Positions 49,169-57,201 of a DNA stretch of 64,000 nucleotides are shown one piece after another (position 1 is the stretch's first letter; each line of letters opens with the position of its first letter). Below the pieces are notes generated by a model, which was not told the DNA's origin, made no database searches, and saw only the letters and a list, made by a program, of their open reading frames with translations. Source of the stretch: Mesorhizobium sp. B1-1-8 (GTDB taxonomy: Bacteria > Pseudomonadota > Alphaproteobacteria > Rhizobiales > Rhizobiaceae); contig NZ_CP083956.1 in NCBI RefSeq assembly GCF_006442795.2, positions 124,001-188,000 on the forward strand, given 5' to 3'. Both the position numbers and the translations under genes were made by a program.

Positions 49169-49761
49169 CACGCTGTCTCCTTCCCAAATACAGTGCTGAA
49201 GATGATTTTCTTGAACCGCTCGAGCGGTTCCGGGCTGCGCTCGACCTTCATGCGCAGCATTGCGCCCTGCCAGGACGACAGCAGGAAATCGGCAAGGTCC
49301 TCGGCATCGAATGTCCTGGATATCTCGCCTGCCGCCTGACCCTCCGCGATACAGGCTGCAAATGGCTGGCGCCAGCGCTCGAAAATATCGACCAGCCTGA
49401 GCCGGAGCGGCTCGCTGTGAACCGCCGTCTCGAGGCTGAGATTGCCGATCATGCAGCCGCGCGCCCAGTCATGAGCTTCGAGCTTGGAGGTGATGACGTC
49501 GAGATAGCGGCGCAGCCTGCCGACGGGCGGCGTGCCGTCCTGCGCCAGCGCATTTTCCACCAAGCCGCTAACATAGGCGAAGTAGCGTTCCAGCACTTCG
49601 CCGGCGAAGTCTTCCTTCGAGGCGAAATGGTTGGTGAAGGAACCCGGCCTGGCGCCGGCCGCCGCGACGATGTCGCGCACGCCGGCTGCGGTGTAGCCGG
49701 CATTCCAGATGGTCTGGAAGCCGGCCTCGAGAAGGTTTTCGCGGAGTGATTGTCTAGCCAT
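49168..49761 (-). CDS. TetR-family regulator of the dehalogenase operon
   Basis: 197 residues. The N-terminal helix-turn-helix (TAAGVRDIVAAAGARPGSFTNHFASKEDF) precedes a ligand-binding helical domain containing ARGCMIGNLSLE, a pattern of the TetR_C_16/AcrR-like group. It lies upstream of the dehalogenase, with a 1-base stop/start overlap, and just downstream of an 18-bp perfect palindrome, so it probably represses its own operon until an inducer binds. The inducer could be a halogenated or related small molecule; that is inference. Confidence 0.9.
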   Translation of the reverse strand: MARQSLRENLLEAGFQTIWNAGYTAAGVRDIVAAAGARPGSFTNHFASKEDFAGEVLERYFAYVSGLVENALAQDGTPPVGRLRRYLDVITSKLEAHDWARGCMIGNLSLETAVHSEPLRLRLVDIFERWRQPFAACIAEGQAAGEISRTFDAEDLADFLLSSWQGAMLRMKVERSPEPLERFKKIIFSTVFGKETA

Positions 49762-49769
49762 GGCAATAT

Positions 49770-49787
49770 AATACGTACGTACGTATT
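49770..49787. promoter_or_regulatory. TetR operator, perfect 18-bp palindrome
   Basis: AATACGTACGTACGTATT is perfectly self-complementary and lies 8 bases upstream of the TetR start codon, in the region shared with a divergent FAD oxidoreductase gene (49876). A repressor bound here would cover the TetR leader and block transcription. Confidence 0.8.
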
Positions 49788-49875
49788 TATGTCAAGCGAG
49801 AAGTTTGCGTTGGCAAAAGCCCGCGCAGATGGCAGGTAAAAACGACCTCACCGACGAGAGGACTGAGAGGGCAGC

Positions 49876-50943
49876 GTGACAAAAGAAGTCATCGTCATCG
49901 GCGCCGGTATCATCGGTGCATCTATCGCTTGGCATCTGAGCAGAGCGGGTGCGCTGGTGACGGTGATTGCCGACAGCGGGGCCGGCGGTGTCGCCACACC
50001 CAATTCCTTCGCCTGGATCAATGCCAGTTGGGGTAACCCGGAAACCTATTTCCGGCTGCGTGTCCGCGCCATGGCCGAATGGAAACGGCTGGCGAAAGAC
50101 CTGCCCGGCCTGCCGCTCGCATGGTGCGGCGGCCTGTGCTTCGACCTGCCGGCGGACAGGCTCGAGGCCTATGCGGCCGAGCATTCGGCCTGGGGCTACG
50201 GCATCGAGCGGGTCGGCCGCGAGCAGGCGGCGCTGATCGAGCCCAATCTCGCCGAGCTTCCGGATTTCGCAATGTATGTTGCCGAGGAAGGCGTGGCCGA
50301 GCCGGTCGCCGCCGCCAAGGCGCTGCTTGGCGATGCCGAACGGCGCGGGGCGCGGATCGTCACGGGGACCGTCGGTGCCCTGGCGATATCCGGCGATCGC
50401 GTCACCGGCGTGGTCGTGTCCGGAGAAGCAATTGCCGCCGACGAGGTCGTCGTCGCGGCAGGCGCCGGCGTTCCAGCCATCGCTGCAACGGCCGGCATCA
50501 AGCTGCCGATCGAAACGCCGCCGGGCCTGATCGTCCACTCGCGTCCATACGAAAAACTGCTCAACGGGCTGGTGCTGGGCGACCGGCTGCATATGCGGCA
50601 GACGGCGGAGGGCCGTATCATCGCCGGCTCGGATTTCGGCGGTGGCGATCCGGGCGTGGATGCAACCGCGACCGCGCGGGACCTGTTCGCGGCGACGAAG
50701 GCGATGCTGCGCGGCGCCGAGGGGCTGGAGCTCGATTTCCATACCGTCGGCTACCGGCCGACTCCGATCGATGGTTTCCCGATCATCGGCCGCGCCGAAG
50801 GTGTTGACGGTCTTTATATCGCCGTCACACATTCAGGCGTCACGCTGGCGCCCGCTGTCGGGCTGTTTGCCACCCGCGAGATCCTCGATGGCGAACGCGA
50901 TGCGCTGCTTGCGCCCTATGGGCTGGGGCGGTTTGCTCAGTAG
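49876..50943 (+). CDS. FAD-dependent (D-amino-acid/glycine oxidase-like) oxidoreductase
   Basis: 355 residues of the DAO family with the FAD dinucleotide motif VIGAGIIGASIAWHLSRAG, the segment TPNSFAWINASW, and the C-terminal TPIDGFPIIGRAEGVDGLYIAVTHSG common to DadA-like proteins. It oxidises an amine, probably with release of ammonia and peroxide or transfer to a quinone. The start is GTG at 49876, with GAGAGG upstream. It is divergent from the TetR/dehalogenase operon and shares its 114-base promoter region, so the same regulator may control it. Confidence 0.85.
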   Translation: MTKEVIVIGAGIIGASIAWHLSRAGALVTVIADSGAGGVATPNSFAWINASWGNPETYFRLRVRAMAEWKRLAKDLPGLPLAWCGGLCFDLPADRLEAYAAEHSAWGYGIERVGREQAALIEPNLAELPDFAMYVAEEGVAEPVAAAKALLGDAERRGARIVTGTVGALAISGDRVTGVVVSGEAIAADEVVVAAGAGVPAIAATAGIKLPIETPPGLIVHSRPYEKLLNGLVLGDRLHMRQTAEGRIIAGSDFGGGDPGVDATATARDLFAATKAMLRGAEGLELDFHTVGYRPTPIDGFPIIGRAEGVDGLYIAVTHSGVTLAPAVGLFATREILDGERDALLAPYGLGRFAQ

Positions 50944-50975
50944 CCGGCGGGCAACCCCGACCGGGACGCGCTTGA

Positions 50976-51773
50976 TCAGCCGACCAGCGCCAGCTTCGCC
51001 GCTGCCGGAGCAAACGGGCGGATGCTGGTGGCGTCCCCGGACATGGTGACGAAGCTCGACGGCGGGATCGCCTGCCACTCGCCGCCGTCGCGGTCGAAGG
51101 GTTCCGACACGATGCAGCGGCCGCCATTGCGGAAGACGGAGGTGTAAAGCGTCGGCGCATGATGGTCGGTAGCATAGCGCACGGCGTAGAGCGCCTGTCC
51201 GTCGGAGAAGGCGGCGGTGAGTCTCAGGGCGGGCTCGAGCCCGGCGCGGCGGGAGGCTTCCAGCACGCGGCTGGTGGCGCGCGCAACTGCGCCTTGCGGG
51301 TCGCTCGCCAAATCCTCGTCGATCATCAGCAGGAAAAACAATTCGGAATCGGTGGTGCCCTCGCGCAGGTCGAAAACTTCGTCGGAGAGCGAGTTTTCCA
51401 GGGCGCGGCGGATTTTTTCGAAGCCGCCGATCTGGCCGTTGTGCATGAACGACCAGCGGCTGGAGATGAAGGGATGGCAGTTCATGCGGCTGGTGGCGCC
51501 GCCGGTCGAGGCGCGCACATGGGCGAGGAACAGGCCGGATTTGATCTGCCGGCACAGGCTCTTCAGATTGGGATCCGACCAGGCCGGCAGGATGTCGCGA
51601 TAGAGGCCGGGCTCCGGCCGGTCGCCGTACCAGGCAAGACCGAAGCCGTCGCCATTGGTCGGCGACTTGGCTTCCTGGGCGCAATGGCTCTGGGCGATCA
51701 GCGAATGGCAGGGCGCGGTGATGATGTCTTCGAGGAAGACCGCTTCACCAAAATAGGCCGCCCACCGGCACAT
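50976..51773 (-). CDS. Class II glutamine amidotransferase-like protein
   Basis: 265 residues beginning MCRWAAYFGEAVFLED. Cys2, exposed after removal of Met1, is the expected N-terminal nucleophile, and LAHVRASTGG and FMHNGQIGG form the glutaminase pocket. It resembles EgtC/YafJ-type stand-alone amidotransferases that hydrolyse gamma-glutamyl amides. No ergothioneine genes are adjacent. It is convergent to the FAD oxidoreductase, 32 bases apart. Confidence 0.87.
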   Translation of the reverse strand: MCRWAAYFGEAVFLEDIITAPCHSLIAQSHCAQEAKSPTNGDGFGLAWYGDRPEPGLYRDILPAWSDPNLKSLCRQIKSGLFLAHVRASTGGATSRMNCHPFISSRWSFMHNGQIGGFEKIRRALENSLSDEVFDLREGTTDSELFFLLMIDEDLASDPQGAVARATSRVLEASRRAGLEPALRLTAAFSDGQALYAVRYATDHHAPTLYTSVFRNGGRCIVSEPFDRDGGEWQAIPPSSFVTMSGDATSIRPFAPAAAKLALVG

Positions 51774-51787
51774 CGCTTCTTCCGTTG

Positions 51788-52042
51788 CTAGGCGCGATCC
51801 ATCAGGGCCCGAGGCTCCTTGACCGCATGTGAGCCTCTGTTGTGCGTGCGCTCATAGAGCTCGCGGACGATTCGGCTGGCCGTAGTCTCGAACAGAAATG
51901 GCAAGAAAGCATGAACGAGCGCGGCGCCCGCGGCCATCGACAGGCGGGAACAGAACCAGGCGGCAAAGGCCATATGGCTGAAATAGGTCTCGCCCACCTT
52001 GGCCGGGTGAGAGGTGAAGAGCGAAGCAAACCGTGTCGTCAT
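51788..52042 (-). CDS. DUF6356-type small membrane-associated protein
   Basis: 84 residues starting MTTRFASLFTSHPAKVGETYFSH, with a hydrophobic segment FCSRLSMAAGAALVHAFLPFLF. The pattern HPxxVGETYxxH and HAFLPFLFETTAS matches small uncharacterised alphaproteobacterial proteins (DUF6356). The start at 52042 follows GGAGGGATCACC; the longer frame adds 35 unlike residues. It lies 14 bases upstream of the amidotransferase stop side and is divergent from the Lrp-type gene, which may control it. Confidence 0.78.
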   Translation of the reverse strand: MTTRFASLFTSHPAKVGETYFSHMAFAAWFCSRLSMAAGAALVHAFLPFLFETTASRIVRELYERTHNRGSHAVKEPRALMDRA

Positions 52043-52138
52043 GGTGATCCCTCCTGCCGGGATGAGCCCCGATGCTGAGTATCCTGCCACGGACCGAAGG
52101 TTCATTGGTCTCAAATTGTCCTTGTATCGCGCCATTTT

Positions 52139-52156
52139 TTGGGACATTTATCCCAA
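52139..52156. promoter_or_regulatory. Inverted repeat at the Lrp-type gene start
   Basis: TTGGGA-N6-TCCCAA is a perfect dyad ending one base before the ATG at 52158. Lrp/AsnC proteins commonly bind such dyads to repress themselves. It would also lie in the control region of the divergent DUF6356 gene. Confidence 0.65.
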
Positions 52157-52157
52157 C

Positions 52158-52628
52158 ATGACGCTGGAAATCGATGAAATCGACCGAAGATTATTGGCAG
52201 AACTCCAGCGCGACGGCACACTGTCGGTCGACCAGCTGTCGGAGCGGGTAGCGCTGTCGCGCAACGCCTGCTGGCGGCGGGTCAAGCGGCTGGAGGAGGA
52301 CGGGGTCATCACCGGACGGGTGGCGCTGGTCGATGCCGACAAGCTGGGGCTGGGGCTGTCGGTGTTCATCCTGATCCGCACCTCCAACCACGATCCGGAC
52401 TGGCTGCAGAAATTCCGCGCCGCGGTGACCGTGTTTCCGGAGATCACCGGAGTCTATCGCATGTCCGGCGATCTCGATTATGTGGTGCGCGCCCGCGTCG
52501 CCGACGTAAAGGCCTATGACCGGCTCTACCAGCGGCTGATCGCCAAGGTGGCACTGTCGGACGTCTCGGCTTCCTTCGTTATGGAGGAGATCAAGGAGAC
52601 GACGGTGGTGCCGGTGGAGCTGCGCTGA
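52158..52628 (+). CDS. Lrp/AsnC-family regulator
   Basis: 156 residues. The N-terminal helix-turn-helix (LSVDQLSERVALSRNACWRRVKRLEEDGVI) is followed by the RAM/AsnC effector domain (IRTSNHDPDWLQKFRAAVTVFPEI, MSGDLDYVVRA). Such regulators bind amino acids and act as dimers to octamers. The start at 52158 is preferred over the longer frame, which reads through the divergent promoter. It probably controls itself and the DUF6356 gene; the FAD amine oxidoreductase nearby is another candidate. Confidence 0.9.
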   Translation: MTLEIDEIDRRLLAELQRDGTLSVDQLSERVALSRNACWRRVKRLEEDGVITGRVALVDADKLGLGLSVFILIRTSNHDPDWLQKFRAAVTVFPEITGVYRMSGDLDYVVRARVADVKAYDRLYQRLIAKVALSDVSASFVMEEIKETTVVPVELR

Positions 52629-52647
52629 GGCAGCCACGGCCTCCCAA

Positions 52648-52830
52648 CTTCGTCATCCTCGGGCGGAGCAACGCGTAGCGGAGCGCAGACCCGAGGATCC
52701 ATTCTGTTACCTCGACCGTAGAATGCAGCGGAGCAGAATTCTGGATCGTCGCGACGCTTCCCAGTCACGGAATGGATCCTCGGGTCTACGCGCGTCGCTT
52801 CGCTCCTTGCTCCGCCCGTGGATGACGACG
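52648..52830. repeat. Dispersed palindromic element, copy 2
   Basis: Same family as 40149-40344: CTTCGTCATCC end, GCAGACCCGAGGATCCAT and TCGCTTCGCTCCTTGCTCCG. It fills half of the 367-base gap 52629-52995, which has no other gene. The middle has TTCTG/CAGAA inner pairing. Confidence 0.85.
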
Positions 52831-52995
52831 TGATGGGCGTTCTCGCCAATCGCCAAGTGGGCATTCCACCAGCGCAGCACCTTGTTGACACGTCTTCGCT
52901 TGAAAGCAAGGTCATCGTGACGCCTCAAAGAAAGCGTTGGATACCGTCACGGTCGAGTTGACCGAATCGGCATTCGCGACGATAGGAGTGGGCTC

Positions 52996-53481
52996 ATGCG
53001 CACAGCTGTCTATCCCTCCTCCGTCATCGGCCCCCCCGTCGGTTTCGTCAGGCTTCCGCATGGCGAGGGCCTGCCGCTGCCGGCCTATGAAAGCGCCGGC
53101 GCCGCCGGCATGGATTTGCGCGCCGCGGTGCCGGACGATCGGCCACTGCTGATCCTACCGGGAAAACGCGCGCTGGTGCCAACCGGATTGATCCTGGAAA
53201 TCCCGGAAGGCATGGAAGGCCAGGTCCGGCCGCGCTCCGGCCTTGCCTTCAAGCATGGGCTTACCGTCCTCAACACGCCCGGCACCATCGACAGCGACTA
53301 TCGCGGCGAGGTGAAGGTGCTTTTGATCAACCTCGGCGATGAGGATTTCGCGGTGACGCGCGGCATGCGCATCGCCCAGATCGTCTTTGCCGCGGTGACG
53401 CAGGTCGCCAGCGAAGAGCGATCACTGACTGGCGGGACCGCGCGAGGTTCCGGCGGATTCGGGTCGACCGGCACCGCTTGA
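52996..53481 (+). CDS. dut: Deoxyuridine 5'-triphosphate nucleotidohydrolase
   Basis: 161-residue trimeric dUTPase that makes dUMP and keeps uracil out of DNA. All five motifs are present: AGMDLRA (1), PRSGLA (2), [11 protein letters not shown] (3), RIAQIVF (4) and the arginine/glycine tail [11 protein letters not shown] (5). AGGAG precedes the start. The length is slightly above the usual 150 because of a short N-terminal extension. Confidence 0.95.
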   Translation: MRTAVYPSSVIGPPVGFVRLPHGEGLPLPAYESAGAAGMDLRAAVPDDRPLLILPGKRALVPTGLILEIPEGMEGQVRPRSGLAFKHGLTVLNTPGTIDSDYRGEVKVLLINLGDEDFAVTRGMRIAQIVFAAVTQVASEERSLTGGTARGSGGFGSTGTA

Positions 53482-53489
53482 TGGCTGGG

Positions 53490-53646
53490 CATTGTTTCAG
53501 TCATATTGAACCATTCTGGTGGGTGAATTCGGGCCAAATCCTTCGGCCTTCGGACTTGGCCGTGCCACCAGCACGGCCTGCGCCGAAGGTCTCGACCTTG
53601 GCCCAAATTCCCTCCGCCAGAATGGTGCAATATGACTGAAACAATG
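53490..53646. repeat. 157-bp nested palindrome overlapping the HAD gene start
   Basis: Arms 53490-53537 and 53598-53646 share CATTGTTTCAGTCATATTG and GGGCCAA ends. The centre holds CCTTCGG/CCGAAGG and GGCCGTGC/GCACGGCC stems. The start codon of the next gene and its first five codons lie in the right arm. Confidence 0.9.
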
Positions 53647-54303
53647 TCCCTTCCCAAACTCGTCATCTTCGATTGCGACGGAGTCCTGGTCGACACCGAG
53701 AATCTGGCTAACCGGCGTCTCGCCGAATGGCTCAAGGCTGCCGGCTTTGCCACCACTTTCGAATATTGCCGCAAGCATTTCTCCGGCCGCAGCATGATCT
53801 CGGTGCAGAAGGAGATCGAAGAGGCGACGGCTGTCAGGCTGGGCCCAGACTTCGTCGAGCGCTGGAATGCCGGTCTGCCGGATTTGTTCGCGCATGGGGT
53901 CGAGGCGATCCCCCATGCGCGCGACTTCATCGAGAAGCTGCGCGCCGCCGGCATCGCCTATTGCGTCGCCTCCTCGGCGCGCGTCTCGAAGATGCACATC
54001 ACGCTCGGCCAGACCGGGCTGCTGCCACTGTTCGAGCATGCCATGTTCTCTTCGACCATGGTCGCGCACGGCAAGCCGTTTCCCGACCTATTCCTCCATG
54101 CCGCAAAGACTATGGGCTTCGCGCCGGCCGACTGCATCGTCATCGAGGACAGCGTCGCCGGCACCGAGGCCGGCATGGCCGCCGGCATGCGCGTCTTCTC
54201 CTATCATGCCGATCCCTATTCCGACCGCGACGGGCTGGCGGAAGCCGGCGGCATCCTGTTCGACGACATGCGCGATCTGGCCGGACTGGTGCCGATCCAA
54301 TAG
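53632..54303 (+). CDS. HAD-family phosphatase (phosphoglycolate phosphatase/beta-phosphoglucomutase-like)
   Basis: 223 residues. The HAD nucleophile motif is FDCDGVLVDTE (D14/D16), motif II lies around YCVASSARV, and motif III/IV is FAPADCIVIEDSVAGTEAG. The cap is a C1 four-helix type as in beta-PGM-like enzymes. There is no clear ribosome site before ATG 53632 or the alternative ATG 53644, and both lie in a palindrome arm, so translation may be weak or structure-dependent. The substrate is probably a small sugar phosphate. Confidence 0.87.
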   Translation: MTETMSLPKLVIFDCDGVLVDTENLANRRLAEWLKAAGFATTFEYCRKHFSGRSMISVQKEIEEATAVRLGPDFVERWNAGLPDLFAHGVEAIPHARDFIEKLRAAGIAYCVASSARVSKMHITLGQTGLLPLFEHAMFSSTMVAHGKPFPDLFLHAAKTMGFAPADCIVIEDSVAGTEAGMAAGMRVFSYHADPYSDRDGLAEAGGILFDDMRDLAGLVPIQ

Positions 54304-54459
54304 GCTGGTTTGGGTTGGCTGACCGACTGGCTCTCCAAGACACTCACGAATTGTCAGCAGAGAACGTAAAACGTTTCTGAACCAACCGCATTCGTTTGCC
54401 CGGCCCCGGCTGGCGCGATAAATTCCCCCGACAATTCCGATCATGATCGAGGACCCGCC

Positions 54460-55266
54460 ATGGACAAAGGCAAGATCTTTCGCGACCTGCATGCCTCCAC
54501 CTTCGTCATGCCCAATCCCTGGGATGTCGGCACGACCAAGCTTCTTTCCTCCTTCGGCTTCAAGGCGCTGGCGACGACCAGCGCAGGCTTTGCCTTCTCG
54601 CGCGGCCTGCCCGACGGCGGCGTGACGTTCGAGGCGATGATCCACCACTGCCGCGAAGTGACGGCGGCAACCGACCTGCCGGTTTCGGCCGACCTCGAGC
54701 GCGGCAAGGGCGACAGTCCCGAACAGGCCGCCGAAACCATCTTCGCGGCGGAAGCCGCCGGCCTTGCCGGCTGCTCGATCGAGGATCACACCGGCGACCC
54801 GGACAACCCGATCTACGAATTCTCGCATGCGGTCGAACGGGTCGCCGCGGCCGCCGAGGCGGCGCGGGCGCTGAAGCACGATTTCGTCTTCACCGCGCGG
54901 GCCGAGAATTTCCTCTGGGGCAAGACCGACCTCGACGACACGATCAAGCGCCTGCAGGCTTTCGAGAACGCCGGCGCGGACGTGCTCTATGCGCCGGGCA
55001 TCAGCGATATCGAAATGGTGCGCACGATCTGCTCGTCAGTTGGCAAGCCGGTCAATGTCATGGCGCGGCCGGGCTTCACCACCGCCGACCTCGCCATGGC
55101 CGGGGTAAAACGCATCTCGCTCGGACCGTGGCTGACGAATTTCGCCTACGGCATGCTGGAGACGGCGGCGCGCGAGATCCAGCAGGACGGCACCTTCGGC
55201 TTCACCCGCGCGGCGATGCCGTTCGGCAAGCTGCAGGCGCTGTTCCGTGGCGGCGGCACCGACTAA
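54460..55266 (+). CDS. Isocitrate lyase/PEP mutase-superfamily protein
   Basis: 268 residues of the ICL/PEPM barrel. Features include PNPWDVGTTKLLSSFGFKAL, DLERGKGDSPEQAAET with the metal-binding acid, and SIEDHTGDPDN. The catalytic KKCGH of true isocitrate lyase is absent, and the 2-methylisocitrate lyase loop is not obvious, so it could be a phosphonopyruvate hydrolase/oxaloacetase or other C-C lyase. GAGGA lies upstream. The gap 54304-54459 shows no gene. Confidence 0.83.
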   Translation: MDKGKIFRDLHASTFVMPNPWDVGTTKLLSSFGFKALATTSAGFAFSRGLPDGGVTFEAMIHHCREVTAATDLPVSADLERGKGDSPEQAAETIFAAEAAGLAGCSIEDHTGDPDNPIYEFSHAVERVAAAAEAARALKHDFVFTARAENFLWGKTDLDDTIKRLQAFENAGADVLYAPGISDIEMVRTICSSVGKPVNVMARPGFTTADLAMAGVKRISLGPWLTNFAYGMLETAAREIQQDGTFGFTRAAMPFGKLQALFRGGGTD

Positions 55267-55958
55267 ACGGGCTCCTTCGCCGAAACCGCCTTGTGCAGAT
55301 GCACCATCATGGCGGCGGCGAAGAGCGGCGTCAGCAGGTTGAGCAGCGGCACGGCTAGCAGGGCGGCGATGAGCAACCCGGCCAGGAACACCGTGCCGGC
55401 ATATTTCCGGCGCAGCGCCTTGGCCTCCGCCTCCGGGCGGAACCGCATGGCGGCGAATTCGAAGAATTCGCGCCCGAGCAGATAGCCGTTGACGATGAAG
55501 AAGGCGGCGATGTTGATGCCCGGCACCAGCAAGAGCAGCAAGGCGACGATATTGCCCAAAATGACGACGCCGAAGAATTTTATCGCCAGCGCCAGCGAAT
55601 GCAGCGCCGGCACGGCGCGGCCTGGCGGATCATCTGGGTAGTCGGTGCGCTCGACCACCTCGGCGATATCGTCGAGAAAGAGGCCGGCGACGATCGCCGT
55701 GGCCGGCGCGACGAGCAGTGCCATGCCCATCGCCAGGAGGATGCCGGCGATGATCGCGCCCAATAATCCGGCCCAGGACGGCAGGCCGGGCAGCAGCGCA
55801 TCAAGCCACGGCCAGGCCAGCCATTCGAGCAGGCTCTCGAGAGCGAACCACAGCGCCACCAGGGCCAACAATGTCAGCCCCAGCGTCTTCAGGAACACGG
55901 TGCGGAATTCGGGCGAAAACAGCCGGCTGGCGGCGGCGCGGGCGGCGTCGAGAATCAC
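55263..55958 (-). CDS. EI24/CysZ-like membrane protein
   Basis: 231 residues with about four hydrophobic regions and the pattern MILDAARAAASRLFSPEFRTVFLKTLGL, VPGINIAAFFIVNGYLLGREFFE and AGLLIAALLAVPLLNLLTPLF. This matches the EI24 family, including CysZ, associated with sulfate uptake. No sulfate genes are near. GTG at 55958 is chosen for its GAGGA ribosome site; an ATG at 55976 is the alternative. The stop overlaps the convergent lyase stop by 4 bases. Confidence 0.8.
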   Translation of the reverse strand: MILDAARAAASRLFSPEFRTVFLKTLGLTLLALVALWFALESLLEWLAWPWLDALLPGLPSWAGLLGAIIAGILLAMGMALLVAPATAIVAGLFLDDIAEVVERTDYPDDPPGRAVPALHSLALAIKFFGVVILGNIVALLLLLVPGINIAAFFIVNGYLLGREFFEFAAMRFRPEAEAKALRRKYAGTVFLAGLLIAALLAVPLLNLLTPLFAAAMMVHLHKAVSAKEPV

Positions 55959-56023
55959 GGCGTCCTCAAAACCCATTCGAGAAAAGACGCTTCCGAGATA
56001 AGCGGGCTTGATGAGCAGCGCAA

Positions 56024-56926
56024 CTATTGCGCAAGCCTGGCCTGGCGGGCCGGAATGGTCATGGCCGCGACGCCGGCGACGACGAAGGCCATGCCGAGCC
56101 AGGCCGTCGGGCCGAGACTCTCGCCGAGGAAGAGGGCGCCGATGCCGACCCCGATCGGCACGCGCAGATAGGCCTGCGAGGTGGTGCCGACCGAGCCCAG
56201 CGTGTGGATGAGGCGGAAGAAGATTGAGAAGGCGAGAGCGGTGGAGAAGACCGAAAGCCCAAGCAGCGCCAGGATCGACGCCGTCGATGGCGACAATGTC
56301 CACGGCCGGTCGAAGACAAGGCTCAAGGGTATCAGGATCGCTGCGCCGCAGATCATCGAGCCGGCCGCCGGCACCATCGGGTCGAGACCGCGGAAATTGC
56401 GCCCGAAAATGGCGGCACCTGCATAGCATATGGTGGCCGCGACGACCGCAAGCTGCGCCCAAAGCTGATGACCGATGCCGCCAAGCGCTTGCGCGCCGAC
56501 GATGAGGCATATGCCGGCGATGCCGGCGCCGACGCCGACCAGCTTGCGCGTCGTCACCGGCTCATGGCGAGTGATCAGCGCCGTCAGCAGGAAGGTGAAG
56601 ATCGGCGACGTCGCGTTGAGGATGGTGGCAAGGCCGGCATCGATCGAGCGCTCGGCGGCGGCAATCAGCGTGAATGGCACGACGCTGTTCATGCAGGCCT
56701 GAAACATGAACCGGCGCCAGTGCACCGCATCCCAAGGCATGGCAAGGCCGCGCCAGCGGATGACTGCAAGCAGAATGCCGCCTGCGATCAAGGTGCGCCC
56801 GGCGATGAAGGTCACCGGCGGGATCGTTTCGACGCCGATCTTGATGAAGGTATAGGACGCGCCCCACAGCACCGCCAGCACCGCAAGCAGCGCCAGTTCA
56901 GTGGCCATGTCGGTCTTTGCGGGCAT
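56024..56926 (-). CDS. EamA-family transporter
   Basis: 300 residues with about ten membrane segments and two EamA repeats (LWGASYTFIKIGVETIPP near the N-terminus and LGSVGTTSQAYLRVPIGVGIGALFLGE in the second half). Typical of inner-membrane metabolite exporters. It differs in sequence from the one at 39137. The start at 56926 has no strong ribosome site; MATELALL at 56908 is an alternative. Confidence 0.85.
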   Translation of the reverse strand: MPAKTDMATELALLAVLAVLWGASYTFIKIGVETIPPVTFIAGRTLIAGGILLAVIRWRGLAMPWDAVHWRRFMFQACMNSVVPFTLIAAAERSIDAGLATILNATSPIFTFLLTALITRHEPVTTRKLVGVGAGIAGICLIVGAQALGGIGHQLWAQLAVVAATICYAGAAIFGRNFRGLDPMVPAAGSMICGAAILIPLSLVFDRPWTLSPSTASILALLGLSVFSTALAFSIFFRLIHTLGSVGTTSQAYLRVPIGVGIGALFLGESLGPTAWLGMAFVVAGVAAMTIPARQARLAQ

Positions 56927-57201
56927 TGGTGTGGTTCGCGCCTCGGTTTCTGCCGGATCATCCGCTTCTAATCCACAATGAAGCGGGATGTTTCGGCCAA
57001 GGTCCAACCATAGCGGTCGTTGCTGCAGTCGATATGGTCCAGTTCGATCCGATCGATGCCGCAGCCGGCGAACAATCGCGACCGAGGTCGGCGCTGGGCA
57101 AAACGGCACCGATTTTCGGGGTATGCAAAGCGTCGGCAACTCGCTAGACCCGCGCCCGGCCGGCATGGCAGAAAGCCGGCAGTTTTTTGGCGGAGATATT
57201 G

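Noticed and set aside
54460..55266. Isocitrate lyase (aceA)
   Set aside because: Too short, and the KKCGH catalytic motif is absent.
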